A DNA stretch of 54,638 nt from Pseudomonadota bacterium (GTDB lineage Bacteria > Pseudomonadota > Gammaproteobacteria > Burkholderiales > Burkholderiaceae): contig JAKORH010000105.1 in assembly GCA_029777935.1 (NCBI GenBank), positions 1 to 54,638 on the forward strand, read 5' to 3'. The position numbers were made by a program, and so were the translations under genes. The notes beneath the pieces are model-generated. The model was not told the origin of the DNA and searched no databases. It worked only from the letters and a program-made list of their open reading frames with translations. This document shows, one piece after another, positions 1-8,853 of the stretch (position 1 is its first letter; each line of letters begins with the position of its first letter).

Positions 1-1052
1 AATCGCTCGCAGCCGAAGCGCTGCCGCGCGGCCTGCCGCGCGGCGGCGCCCAGGCGCCGCCGCAGCGCGGGGGCGTCGAGCAGCCATCGCACGATGCCGT
101 CCAGCTCATCCAGGTCATGCACGAGGAAGCCGGTCTCGCCCTGCACGATCACGTCACGATGACTGGCGGCATCGCTGGCGACGCACGGCAGGCCGACCGC
201 CATCGCGCGCACCAGCGCCGCCGGGAAGCCCTCCCACGGCGACGTCTGCACGCACACCGTGGCCGCGGCCAGCGCCTCCGCCAGCGCGCGGTCATCGCCG
301 CGCGGCAGCACCTGCACGCCGGCCGCGCGCAGGCGCGCCGTGTCACCGTCGCCGATCCACACGAAACGCGCGTCGATCTCGTCGATCTCGAAGCGCAGCG
401 CCAGCCGCGTGAACAGGTTCGGCGCGTTGTGCTTGGCGGCGCGCCCGATGCCGACGACGGCCGGCGGCTGCGACGGACGCGCGCCCGCCTCGAAGAAGCA
501 GTCTTCGACCGGTTCCTCGATCGCGAACGCGGGCCGCCGCTCGGCGCGCGCCAGCCGGCGCGCCGCACCGGTACCGCGCGCAACGGGCGTGATCGGCAGC
601 CGCCCGGCGATGCGTTCGATCAGGTGGCTGGACGCGCGCGCCAGAGTGGCGTGCGCGTTCAGCAGCGGCAGCGAATGCGGCGTGAAGTAGCAGCGCGCGC
701 GGCCGTGCGTCTGCGCCAGCACGAGGCGCTCGACCAGCGCCGAAGTCTGCGCGTGCAGATGCACGATCGGCGGTTGCGGCGCCGTGCACAACTCGCGCAG
801 CACGTGCGTGAGCTCGCGCGCGAACGCGAGCCGCAGCCGCGTGACGTCGGCAAGTTCGACCAGCGTGGCCCGCAGCGGCAGCAGCGGGGACAGATCGGTG
901 CCGCCGGCGGGGCCGACGCCGACGATGACCGTCTGCCGGCAGCCGAGCGCATCGAGCTCGCCGATCAGTCGCAGCGCGAATTCGAGGCAGCCGTTGCCGG
1001 CGCGCTCGATTACATGGACCACGTGCGGCGGCTGAAGATCGGGCCGGCTCAC
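1..1052 (-). CDS. Glycosyltransferase family 1/4, 3' end outside window
   Basis: Likely transfers a sugar from an NDP-sugar onto the growing polysaccharide repeat unit at the cytoplasmic membrane face. It starts with GTG inside a GTGA overlap with the stop of the upstream glycosyltransferase, which indicates translational coupling. The N-terminus reads as a Rossmann strand (VVHVIERAGNG) as in GT-B enzymes. The C-terminal half has the GT4 donor-site pattern: a GIGRAAKHNAPNLF stretch, then SPWEGFPAALVRAMAVGLPCVAS, whose first Glu and EGFP segment match the E-x7-E region (the second Glu is not obvious). About 350 codons are visible and the gene runs off the left edge. It is the last visible gene of the EPS operon. 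The sugar specificity cannot be read from sequence. Confidence 0.88.
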   Translation of the reverse strand, partial: MSRPDLQPPHVVHVIERAGNGCLEFALRLIGELDALGCRQTVIVGVGPAGGTDLSPLLPLRATLVELADVTRLRLAFARELTHVLRELCTAPQPPIVHLHAQTSALVERLVLAQTHGRARCYFTPHSLPLLNAHATLARASSHLIERIAGRLPITPVARGTGAARRLARAERRPAFAIEEPVEDCFFEAGARPSQPPAVVGIGRAAKHNAPNLFTRLALRFEIDEIDARFVWIGDGDTARLRAAGVQVLPRGDDRALAEALAAATVCVQTSPWEGFPAALVRAMAVGLPCVASDAASHRDVIVQGETGFLVHDLDELDGIVRWLLDAPALRRRLGAAARQAARQRFGCER

Positions 1053-2212
1053 GTGACGACTCCCGTGCGCTGCCCGCGCGCCTGCGCCAGCAGGTGATCC
1101 GCGAGCACGCGCGCGTTCGCGTCCCAAGAGAAGCGCTTCAGGCGCGCGAACGCGCGCGCGGCCATCGCGGGCCGCAGCGCGGGCTCGGCGGCGACCCGCC
1201 GCAACAGCGCGGCCAGCGAGCCAGGATCGCGCGGATCGAAGTACAGGGCGGCGCTGCCGCACACTTCGGGCAGCGCGCCGGCGCGGGCGGCGAGCACCGG
1301 GCAGCCGTTGCCCATCGCCTCGATCGCCGGCAGCCCGAAGCCCTCGTACAGCGACGGCAGCACCAGCCACGCGGCGTGCCGGTAGAGCTGCGACAGCTCG
1401 GCGTCGCTGACGTAGCCGAGCAGCCGCACTCCGGCGCCCGCAGCGGGCTGCACGCGCAGCACGCGCGGCGGCGGCGCGCCGACGATCGCGCACGTGAACG
1501 GGAAAGCATCGAGCCGCGCGAGCGCGCGCTCGATCAGCGCGAGGTTCTTGTGCGGCGCCGGGCCCGCGATCGCGAGCAGGTAGCGGTGTGCCGGCAGCCC
1601 GAACTTCGCCAGCGTCGCGTCCGCGCCGGCGTGCGCCACGGCGTGCTGCCAACCCTCGGTGCCGAGCAGCCCGCAGCGGATGTCGTAGCGCCGTGCCAGC
1701 TCGGCGCGCGAGAACCGCGACACCGTCATCACCGTGTCGACGCGGCGCGCGAGCAGGCGCACGAGCGACTCGTGCAGCAGGCGGTAGCGCCAGGTGTAGG
1801 AGTGCGTCACTGCGCGCACCGCAGCGTCGTGCAGCGTGATCAGTTGCCGGCGCTTGGCGATCGGGCCCGAGTAGCCGAAGTTGACGAGGTAGGCGCCGCG
1901 CGCCGCCGCCGGCAGCGCCAACTGCTCCCACAGATGGCCGCGCAGCCGCGGCACCACGCGCATGCCGATGTGTTCGAGCGGCAGCGGTGCCGCGCCGCGC
2001 GGCACCGCGAGTTCCGGCGCCACGCGCGCACGCAGATCGGCGTCACGTTCGAGCAGCCGGTCGAGCGCGAGCACGGTCTCGCGCGCATAGCGCTGCACGC
2101 CGGTCGCCTGCTGCGTCAGGAAGCGGCCGTTCAGCACCACGCGCAACGGCGCGTGCGGGATCGCGATCGCGGCGGACGCGCGCCCGCGGCCGGACGACAG
2201 TACCGCGCTCAT
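1049..2212 (-). CDS. Glycosyltransferase family 4 (GT-B fold)
   Basis: A 387-residue GT4 enzyme, probably adding one sugar of the polysaccharide repeat unit to the lipid-linked intermediate. The N-terminal acceptor domain contains a FLTQQATGVQRYARE segment typical of the mannosyl/rhamnosyl-transferase-like GT4 group. The C-terminal donor domain has the conserved SLYEGFGLPAIEAMGNGCPV segment with the E-x7-E motif. I chose the ATG at 2212, four bases after the stop of the sugar-phosphate transferase upstream. Longer in-frame starts lie inside that gene. The 3' end overlaps the next gene as GTGA. Donor and acceptor are unknown. Confidence 0.92.
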   Translation of the reverse strand: MSAVLSSGRGRASAAIAIPHAPLRVVLNGRFLTQQATGVQRYARETVLALDRLLERDADLRARVAPELAVPRGAAPLPLEHIGMRVVPRLRGHLWEQLALPAAARGAYLVNFGYSGPIAKRRQLITLHDAAVRAVTHSYTWRYRLLHESLVRLLARRVDTVMTVSRFSRAELARRYDIRCGLLGTEGWQHAVAHAGADATLAKFGLPAHRYLLAIAGPAPHKNLALIERALARLDAFPFTCAIVGAPPPRVLRVQPAAGAGVRLLGYVSDAELSQLYRHAAWLVLPSLYEGFGLPAIEAMGNGCPVLAARAGALPEVCGSAALYFDPRDPGSLAALLRRVAAEPALRPAMAARAFARLKRFSWDANARVLADHLLAQARGQRTGVVT

Positions 2213-2216
2213 CGGC

Positions 2217-2876
2217 TCACACACCGTCCCGGCGCAGCACCACACCGACGGTGCGAGCGAGGATCAGGCAATCGAAGCGGAACGAACGCTGCTCGACATA
2301 GGTACGGTCGAGACGCACGCGCTCGTCGTAGGTGGTTTCCTGGCGGCCGCTGACCTGCCACAAACCGGTCATTCCGGGCTTGACCGAAAGGTAGTGGAAT
2401 TTCGACCCACCGTAGCGGCGCAGTTCAGCGACCACGATCGGCCGCGGACCGACCAGGTTCATTTCGCCGCGCACCACGTTGAAGAGCTGCGGCAGCTCGT
2501 CCAGACTGGTGCGCCTCAGGAAGCGGCCGACCGGCGTGATGCGCGGATCGTCATGCAGCTTCTGATCGCGGTTCCATTCCTCGCGTGCGACCGGGCTCTC
2601 GCGCAGCAGCTCGGCGAGCCGCGCGTCCGAGTCGCGCACCATGGTGCGGAACTTCAGGCATTCGAACAACTCGCCGTCACGGCCGACGCGCAGGTGCGAG
2701 AACAGCACGGGCGCGCCGTCGCGGCGCCAGATCAGCCAGGCGACGAGCAGCATCAACGGACCAAGCAGGACGATCAGCAGCAGCGCCGCAGAACGGTTGC
2801 ACACGCCTTCGATGAAGTCGCGCGCGGCGGGCAATGCAGCGTGTCGGGCAAACGGGGCGGTGATCATCGTGGGCAT
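2217..2876 (-). CDS. Undecaprenyl-phosphate sugar-phosphate transferase (WbaP/WcaJ C-terminal type)
   Basis: Initiates repeat-unit synthesis by moving a sugar-1-phosphate from an NDP-sugar to undecaprenyl phosphate on the inner membrane. The 219-residue protein is the short monotopic form. It has one hydrophobic segment at about residues 30-50 and then the bacterial sugar transferase domain with KFRTM (75-79), the catalytic Asp-Glu pair at 126-127, LVGPRP (141-146) and [12 protein letters not shown] (167-178). It lacks the four-helix N-terminal region of full-length WcaJ/WbaP. The start ATG is preceded by GAGG at suitable spacing. Its promoter must lie in or upstream of the divergent beta-helix gene, only 18 bp away, or be shared with the upstream part of the locus. 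Confidence 0.95.
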   Translation of the reverse strand: MPTMITAPFARHAALPAARDFIEGVCNRSAALLLIVLLGPLMLLVAWLIWRRDGAPVLFSHLRVGRDGELFECLKFRTMVRDSDARLAELLRESPVAREEWNRDQKLHDDPRITPVGRFLRRTSLDELPQLFNVVRGEMNLVGPRPIVVAELRRYGGSKFHYLSVKPGMTGLWQVSGRQETTYDERVRLDRTYVEQRSFRFDCLILARTVGVVLRRDGV

Positions 2877-2894
2877 GGCGGATCCTCGGCGTGG

Positions 2895-4280
2895 GTGCGC
2901 GGCGCGCTGCGGCTGGCGTTCGCCGGCGTGGTGGCCCACGCAACATCGGTGCCCGTCGCCGCCGCCGACCTGTCGCCGTGCGCCGCCCTCGCGCCGCTGG
3001 CGCAGCCGCCCGCGAACGCGCGCAGCGTCACCGAGTTCGGCGCGCGGCCCGACGATGGTCGCGACGACACTGACGCGATCCAGCACGCGCTCGACGCGCT
3101 GCGGCCGGACCAATGGCTGGTCTTTCCACCCGGCCGCTATCTGCACTCGAAGCGGCTGCGCGTGACGGTGCCGGGCACCAAGCTGTGGGGCCAGGGTGCC
3201 GAGCTGCGCGCCACCGACCCGCGCGACGCGGCGGTGATGCTGCTGGCCGATCGCGCCAGCATCTATCGGTTCACGCTGAGCGGGCAGGCGCGCGGCCGCG
3301 GCGGCGAGCCGCAGCAGTCGGGCATCGTCGTGCAACCGCCGACGGAGGACGCGCCGCCGGTGGCGGGCAACGAGGTGCGCGGCAATCGCATCGTTCCCGC
3401 CGCGCCGGACAACGCGACCGGCGCGGCGATGAGCGCCGGCATCTTCGTGTTCAATGCGCGCGATTTCCTCGTCGCCGAGAACGACGTGCGGAGAACGCTC
3501 GCCGACGGCATCCACGTGACTGCGGGCTCGGCGCACGGGCGCATCGTGAACAACACGGTGCGCGAGACCGGCGACGACATGATCGGCATCGTGTCGTACC
3601 TCGGCCGGCGCGGCGAGAGCGCGCGCGACATCGCCGCCCAGCTCGACGTGCGGCGCGCGCGGCGCGTGGTGCACGATCTCGTGGTCGAGGGCAATTCGCT
3701 TGCGGGCCAGTACTGGGGACGCGGAATCGCGCTGGTCGGCGGCCGCGACGTGACGATCCGCGCCAACACGATCCGCGACGCCACCCGGGGTGCGGCGATC
3801 TACATCGCGCGCGAGGCGGCATGGCGCACCGCCGGCGTGGACAACGTGACGGTCGAGCTCAACGACGCTCGGCGCGTACAGGTCACGGAGCCCGCTTTCG
3901 TTCCGCCGGGAGCGGAGGGAAGGCGGCGCCTCGGGCACGGCGCGATCGAGGTGTACGACGATATCGATGCCGACGAAGCGCGCAGTCCTGCGCTGGCGGC
4001 CGACCTGCGGATCCGCCGCCTGCGCATCGGCGGCAACGTGATCGAGGACGCGGCCCACGACGGCATCCGCGTGCACGCCGCCGGAGCCGGTGCGATCGAC
4101 GATCTCGGCCTGTTCGACAACCGCATCGCGCGCGTCCACGGCCAACCGGTCGCGGTCGGCACGGCTGTGCGGCTGGCATGCCGAGGCAACCGGTTCGACG
4201 ACCGGCCGCTGGCGCTCGCGGCGTGCGGGAGCGTCGAGGACGCGACCGGCGCATCGCTCGCGTGCCTGCGCGGCAAGTAG
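2895..4280 (+). CDS. Secreted right-handed parallel beta-helix protein
   Basis: A 461-residue protein with an N-terminal hydrophobic stretch and an alanine-rich cleavage region (VPVAAADL), so it is probably periplasmic or exported. The body has short repeats ending in asparagine ladders (GNEVRGNRIV, ENDVRRTLADGIHV, NNTVRETGDDMIGI, GNVIEDAAHDGIRV, DNRIARV), as in the pectate-lyase/Pbl beta-helix superfamily. The early GARPDDGRDDTDAIQHALD segment is the usual N-cap of polysaccharide lyase or epimerase beta-helices. It sits on the opposite strand inside the EPS operon, so a role in modifying or trimming the polysaccharide is plausible but inferred. The GTG start is the best in-frame choice. The upstream part of the reading frame is only antisense to the sugar transferase. 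Confidence 0.85.
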   Translation: MRGALRLAFAGVVAHATSVPVAAADLSPCAALAPLAQPPANARSVTEFGARPDDGRDDTDAIQHALDALRPDQWLVFPPGRYLHSKRLRVTVPGTKLWGQGAELRATDPRDAAVMLLADRASIYRFTLSGQARGRGGEPQQSGIVVQPPTEDAPPVAGNEVRGNRIVPAAPDNATGAAMSAGIFVFNARDFLVAENDVRRTLADGIHVTAGSAHGRIVNNTVRETGDDMIGIVSYLGRRGESARDIAAQLDVRRARRVVHDLVVEGNSLAGQYWGRGIALVGGRDVTIRANTIRDATRGAAIYIAREAAWRTAGVDNVTVELNDARRVQVTEPAFVPPGAEGRRRLGHGAIEVYDDIDADEARSPALAADLRIRRLRIGGNVIEDAAHDGIRVHAAGAGAIDDLGLFDNRIARVHGQPVAVGTAVRLACRGNRFDDRPLALAACGSVEDATGASLACLRGK

Positions 4281-5237
4281 CTACGACGCGCGCCGCCGCC
4301 AGCAGCGGCCGAGTTCCAGTGCGAACGACTCCGGAATGAAGCGCTCGAAACCGGCGCCCGGCGAACTCGTCAACTCGCCGATGAACAGCAGGTCGTCGAC
4401 CAGATAGCAGTCGACGCGCAGGAATTCGAACGGTTCGGCCAGTCTTTCGGCCAGTGCGACCATCTTCTCGAGCTGCGCCGGGCGCGGATCGGGCGGATGG
4501 TTCTCCTTAGACAGCCGCGCGGGCGCCGGGCGCCAGTCCGGCAGATACAGATTTCGCGTGTGATGCGCGAAGCGGCCGCGGTCGACGTGGATGAACCGCA
4601 CCCGGCCGCCGATGACCCACAGCTTGTAATCCGCAGGCAGCGCGCCGTCCGGTCCGCCCAGCATGCGCTCGGCCATGATCGTCTGCGGCAGGTCGTGGTA
4701 CATCCATTCGCGTAGGTACCGGCTGTAGTCGACGCGCAGCCAGCGGCGCAGGCGCGCCCGCACGACCTCGGCGTCGAGCGCGTCGCCCTCGCGCACGAAC
4801 AGCACCATGCCGCTGGCGGCCGAGGGCTTCAGCACGTACGGGCGCTGCAGCGACTCGAGCGGCACGTCCTGCGCGCGTCGCCACGCGCCGAGCAGCGGCA
4901 CCAGATATTGCGCGCCGGCGCACTCGGCGATGTACCGGCGCGCGCGCATCTTGTCGGCCGCCATCTGCAGCAACGGGTCGCGGCAGCGGAGCAGATAGCC
5001 GATGATGTGCTCGTTCAGCGTGCGCGGATGCTCGAAGTCCGGCCAGCGGCCGAAGTAGAACAGGTGCCCGAGCTGCAGGTACAGCCGGTCCGGCAGCGGC
5101 CGGCCGAGGGCGCGCGCCACACGAAGGTCCAGGCGACGCGCACGCCGGATGCGAGCGAGCAGCAGCCGCGCGTCGCTCTTCCAGTGCGCGAGCGGCGGCG
5201 GGTTGACCCCGGAAGTGCCGGAGAATCGTGCGGTCAC
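4281..5237 (-). CDS. TupA-like ATP-grasp ligase of the EPS locus
   Basis: A 318-residue protein of the TupA-like ATP-grasp family. Members are thought to form amide bonds between sugar carboxylates and amino acids or peptides in surface polymers (teichuronopeptide-type). Visible ATP-grasp features are a lysine in AADKMRAR (about 96), the YVLKPSAASGMV loop with Lys137, the MAERML glutamate near 190, ADYKLWV (202-208), the RVDCYLVDD acidic site (near 276) and IGELTSSPGAGFE (287-299). It starts with GTG in a GTGA overlap with the polymerase gene, so it is coupled to the EPS operon. The family is firm. The amide-ligase role on this polysaccharide is inferred. Confidence 0.85.
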   Translation of the reverse strand: MTARFSGTSGVNPPPLAHWKSDARLLLARIRRARRLDLRVARALGRPLPDRLYLQLGHLFYFGRWPDFEHPRTLNEHIIGYLLRCRDPLLQMAADKMRARRYIAECAGAQYLVPLLGAWRRAQDVPLESLQRPYVLKPSAASGMVLFVREGDALDAEVVRARLRRWLRVDYSRYLREWMYHDLPQTIMAERMLGGPDGALPADYKLWVIGGRVRFIHVDRGRFAHHTRNLYLPDWRPAPARLSKENHPPDPRPAQLEKMVALAERLAEPFEFLRVDCYLVDDLLFIGELTSSPGAGFERFIPESFALELGRCWRRRAS

Positions 5238-6487
5238 GGCGTGCCTCCAAGCAGGCAGAGCCGCCGCGCGGGCCGCCGGCGCGTCGCGACGTACGCGAGC
5301 GCGAGCGCGAGCAGGATCGGCAGCGAGCGCGAAGCGGAAAAGTAGTTGAAGCGCAGCAGCTCGACCAGGAACATCACGCACACCGGATAGAACAGCACGC
5401 CGCCGGCCAGCCGCTGCCGGTACGCTCGATACGCGCCGCCGATCAGGGCGCCCATCAGCAGGAAGTACAGCGCCGAACCGAAGAAGCCGATGTCGTAGAC
5501 GATGGGGAACAGGCCGCTCGGGTTGTTCAGCTCCGGCCGCGCGAAGTCGGTGAGGAACGCGTCGTAGTCGTACTGCGCGGCGTTGAGCAGGAAGTTCGAT
5601 GCATCGCCCGGCGGCCGCGGAAATGCCCACTGCAGCACGTAGGAGCCGTCGAAGGTCGGCCAGCGGTGCGACTCCATCAGCAGGCCGATGCCGTTGTTGG
5701 CGGCCACCGCGTAGTACGCGGTCAGCCGGTCGAGCGCGAAACGCCAGACGGAATCGTAGTAGTTGCGGTAGAACTCCCACGAGCGGAAATACTCGCTGCC
5801 GGTGAAGAGCAGGTACAGCGCCAGCGGCGCGACCAGCGGCACCAGCGCGGCAGCGCGGAATCCCGCCGCCGAGGCGAAACGGTGGAACGCGAGCCGCGCG
5901 ATCGCGTAAGGCACCAGCACTTCGATCAGCGCCAGCCGCTCGCTCCAGACGATGCCGCGCAGCAGTGCGAGCAGCACGATGAGCCAGAGGCCGGCACGCT
6001 CCCAGCCGGCGGTCCTGCCGCCGCCGCGGCGCACCGCGTACACGATCGCGTACGCCACACCCCATTGCGTCAGCGTCGTCAGCGGCGGCACCGTCGTGAC
6101 CGCGCCGCGGACGTTGGAACGTTCGCCGCGCAGCACTTCGAGCACCAGTTCCGGGCGCAGCGCGAGCGGGTAGAACCAGACTGCGTACGCGACGAGCGTG
6201 CCGGCGAGCAGCAGCACCGGAAGCCAGCGCGGAACGTGCAGCGACGCACCCCCTGCCGGCGGCAGTTGCGTCTGCGCGCCGAAGGACGCGCCGGCCGCGA
6301 GCGCGAGCAGCAGCGCCAGCCCCCAGAAGTACAGCGCGCTCGGAACGTACGCATGCGGCACGACGCGCGAGTAGTCGAACGCGAGGAAGCTCAGGTACGC
6401 CGGCACCAGGATCACGAGCACGATCCGGCGCGGGTCGAGCCACCACAGCTCGGGCGCGGTGCGGCGCGGGAACCCGACCTCGCGCAT
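5234..6487 (-). CDS. Wzy-like O-antigen/EPS polymerase
   Basis: A polytopic membrane protein of 417 residues with about ten hydrophobic segments. It has a large hydrophilic loop between about residues 240 and 330 (RSWEFYRNYYDSVW to FARPELNNPSGLF). This layout is typical of polymerases that join undecaprenyl-linked repeat units in the periplasm. The ATG at 6487 lies five bases beyond the stop of the GT2 gene. Longer starts overlap that gene. Wzy sequences diverge strongly, so the assignment rests on topology and on its place between a GT2 enzyme and a TupA-like ligase, in an operon that also has Wzx, Wzc and Wza. Confidence 0.8.
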   Translation of the reverse strand: MREVGFPRRTAPELWWLDPRRIVLVILVPAYLSFLAFDYSRVVPHAYVPSALYFWGLALLLALAAGASFGAQTQLPPAGGASLHVPRWLPVLLLAGTLVAYAVWFYPLALRPELVLEVLRGERSNVRGAVTTVPPLTTLTQWGVAYAIVYAVRRGGGRTAGWERAGLWLIVLLALLRGIVWSERLALIEVLVPYAIARLAFHRFASAAGFRAAALVPLVAPLALYLLFTGSEYFRSWEFYRNYYDSVWRFALDRLTAYYAVAANNGIGLLMESHRWPTFDGSYVLQWAFPRPPGDASNFLLNAAQYDYDAFLTDFARPELNNPSGLFPIVYDIGFFGSALYFLLMGALIGGAYRAYRQRLAGGVLFYPVCVMFLVELLRFNYFSASRSLPILLALALAYVATRRRPARRLCLLGGTP

Positions 6488-6491
6488 CGGA

Positions 6492-7517
6492 TCACACCGG
6501 GCGCCCCGCCAGACGCTTGCACAGCGTGCGCGCCGAGGCGGATGCATTGGTGCGCGCCAGCCGGGCGGCAAGAGGACTTGGCAGCATGGCCGCCGCGATC
6601 ACCCACAGCAGTGCCGCCCAGCGCTCCATACGCCGATACCCGGGCCAGGCGCGCATCGCTTGGGCCTGCAGCCGCAGCAGGCTCCAGGCCGTGTCGTCGG
6701 GAAACGGATGGCGCACGCGCTCCAGCTTCCATGACAGCGCCCGCGTGCGCACGCTCCACGGCAGTGGCAGGAACGGCTCTTCGACCCGTACGCCGTCCAC
6801 GCGCGCCAGCAGCGCGAACGCCTGGAGGCGGCGCCCCGCGTCGACTTCGAGCTCCTCGGCGTACGAGCGCACCGCGTTGCCCAGGACGCCCGGCGAGGCG
6901 CTCGCGCTGTGCAGGCGGTAGGCACCGAGCGGGCGCGGCGCGTTGGCCACCAGGCCGTTGAACGGCGCAAGCAGGAACGGCACCGCGTCGGCCGCGCGCC
7001 GCCACAGCGCCGGCGCGATCGGGTAGTAGCGCTCGATCGCGCTGCGGCGATAGAAGTTGCCGCTCGACGGCGGCCCGGCGTACTGGCCGAACGCGTGCAG
7101 CATCGGCCGCACGTCGCCGTCGTGCATCAGGTAAGGCACGGTGCCGCCGAGCGGACGCCCGGCGGCATCGATCCGCTGCAGCGCGAACTGCACCTTCGCC
7201 ACGTGGGCGGCGAAGAGCGGCATGCAGGTCGCGACGCAGCCGGAATCGAGCAGATCGTCGGAGTCGAGGAACAGCACGAACTCGCCCTCGGCGCGCGCCA
7301 GCCCGGCGTTGCTCGCGCCGCCCTGGCCGCTGTTGGCGATGCGCAGCGACGTGACGCGATCGCCGAAGCGGCGGATCACCTCCCACGAATCGTCGGTCGA
7401 GCCGTCGTCGACCACGACCACCTGCAGATCGGGCCAGGTCTGCGCCAGCGCGCTTTCGATCGCCTGCCCCACGTAGCGGCCGTAGTTGTAGTTCGTGATG
7501 ACGATCGTGACGGTCAT
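6492..7517 (-). CDS. Glycosyltransferase family 2 (GT-A fold)
   Basis: A 341-residue inverting GT2 enzyme. The N-terminus is canonical: TVTIVITNYNYGRYVGQAIES, then VVVVDDGSTDDSW (nucleotide-binding Asp), and FLDSDDLLD, which holds the DXD metal site near residue 90. A C-terminal extension of about 130 residues contains hydrophobic stretches near 300-320 (ALLWVIAAAMLP) that may attach it to the membrane. The start lies four bases after the flippase stop and the gene is followed five bases later by the polymerase. It most likely adds one sugar to the lipid-linked repeat unit. Confidence 0.93.
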   Translation of the reverse strand: MTVTIVITNYNYGRYVGQAIESALAQTWPDLQVVVVDDGSTDDSWEVIRRFGDRVTSLRIANSGQGGASNAGLARAEGEFVLFLDSDDLLDSGCVATCMPLFAAHVAKVQFALQRIDAAGRPLGGTVPYLMHDGDVRPMLHAFGQYAGPPSSGNFYRRSAIERYYPIAPALWRRAADAVPFLLAPFNGLVANAPRPLGAYRLHSASASPGVLGNAVRSYAEELEVDAGRRLQAFALLARVDGVRVEEPFLPLPWSVRTRALSWKLERVRHPFPDDTAWSLLRLQAQAMRAWPGYRRMERWAALLWVIAAAMLPSPLAARLARTNASASARTLCKRLAGRPV

Positions 7518-7521
7518 TGCT

Positions 7522-8853
7522 TCATCCCTGCTTCGCCGTGCGCGCATCGAGCAGCGCGACCACGATCCAGCCGGCGGCCATGCCGAGGGCCAGTCCCGCC
7601 GGCCCTGCATAGGCGCCGAGCGACGGGTACAGCGCCAGCAGTCCGGCGATGGCAACCGCGGCACTGGCGGCCCACTTGGCCGCGAGCGCGCCGGCCTGGC
7701 GTTGGACCGCGATGCGGATCGCCACCAGCACATCGACGAACGCCAGCACCATGACCGCCGCACCCGCGATCACGTACGGCACGCTGCCGGCGAAGCGCGG
7801 GCCGAAGATCGACGCGACGAAGCGCGGGCCGAGCAGCACGGCACCTGCCAGCCCCGCCAGCCCGACGCCCGCCAGCGCCGCGAGCGTGCGCCAGTGATGT
7901 CGCAGCCGCGGCTGCGCTTCGATCGCCGCATACAGAAACGCCGGTCCGATCGATACGCCGAGGAGATTCGCGACCTGTCGCCAGACGTCGACCAGTTGCA
8001 TCCCGGTCGCATAGATGCCGAACTCGTGCGCGGGCAGCAGTTGCGCCAGCACCAGCCGGTCGCCCCGCGCATAGAGCTGCTCGAAGGCGATCCCGAGCAT
8101 GAAGCGCGCGCCGTAGCGGAAGTAGCGCGACGCGCGCCAGCGGCTCACGCGCAACGCGAACTCGCGGATGCCGCCGAGCGTGGCCACGCTGCGCGCCTGC
8201 AGAAACGCGACCAGCAGCACCTCGACGATCCAGCCCAGCGCGGGAACCCACAGCGGCGCATCGTTCGCCACCGCGAGCGCGACCACGCTGGCGCGCGCCG
8301 CCAGTCCCGCCGCGCGGTTGAGCACCGGCACGCGGTTGCAGTTGCGCGCCTGCCAGACCATCGTCGCGGCGGCGAACGGCTCCACCAGCGGCACGGTCGC
8401 CAGCACCAGCAGTGCGACGGCCAGTCGCGCCGGGTCCGCGATCGCCAGCGCCGCATAGCCGGCGACGATCGCGAGCGCCGCGAAGCTGCCCGCCAGACGC
8501 ACCACGAAGACGTTGGCCAGCGCCGCCGGCACGCCGCGCCTCATGCGCGCAAGGCGCGGCAGGATCGCCGCGGCGCTGCAGACCAGGCTCAACCCCAGCG
8601 CGGTCTGCAGCAGGGTCAGGGCATAGGCGTAGTGGCCGGAACCGGCCGGCCCGTAGCGGCGCGCAATCAGCCCGAACACCAGCAGGCCGAGCAGCGTCGA
8701 GACGAACTTGTCGCCTGCCAGCCAGGCGAAGTTGCGCGCCGCCGGCGCACTGCTCGGCGCTGCCAGCGCCGCGCCGCGGGTCACGGACGCGTCGCCGAGC
8801 GGAAGTGACACCATCGCCTCGCATGCATGCAATCCCGGCGCTCGGAGCCTCAC
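7522..8853 (-). CDS. Wzx-type polysaccharide flippase (MATE/MVF-like)
   Basis: A 443-residue polytopic protein with around twelve to fourteen hydrophobic segments, a typical Wzx/oligosaccharide flippase profile. A FAWLAGDKFVSTLLGLLVFGLIARRYGPAGSG-like N-terminal region (about residues 41-72) precedes the first helices. This matches the polysaccharide biosynthesis protein family that flips undecaprenyl-linked repeat units to the periplasm. The start is GTG within a GTGA overlap with the end of the Wzc gene. It sits with the polymerase and GT2 genes in a Wzx/Wzy-dependent order. Confidence 0.88.
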   Translation of the reverse strand: MRLRAPGLHACEAMVSLPLGDASVTRGAALAAPSSAPAARNFAWLAGDKFVSTLLGLLVFGLIARRYGPAGSGHYAYALTLLQTALGLSLVCSAAAILPRLARMRRGVPAALANVFVVRLAGSFAALAIVAGYAALAIADPARLAVALLVLATVPLVEPFAAATMVWQARNCNRVPVLNRAAGLAARASVVALAVANDAPLWVPALGWIVEVLLVAFLQARSVATLGGIREFALRVSRWRASRYFRYGARFMLGIAFEQLYARGDRLVLAQLLPAHEFGIYATGMQLVDVWRQVANLLGVSIGPAFLYAAIEAQPRLRHHWRTLAALAGVGLAGLAGAVLLGPRFVASIFGPRFAGSVPYVIAGAAVMVLAFVDVLVAIRIAVQRQAGALAAKWAASAAVAIAGLLALYPSLGAYAGPAGLALGMAAGWIVVALLDARTAKQG

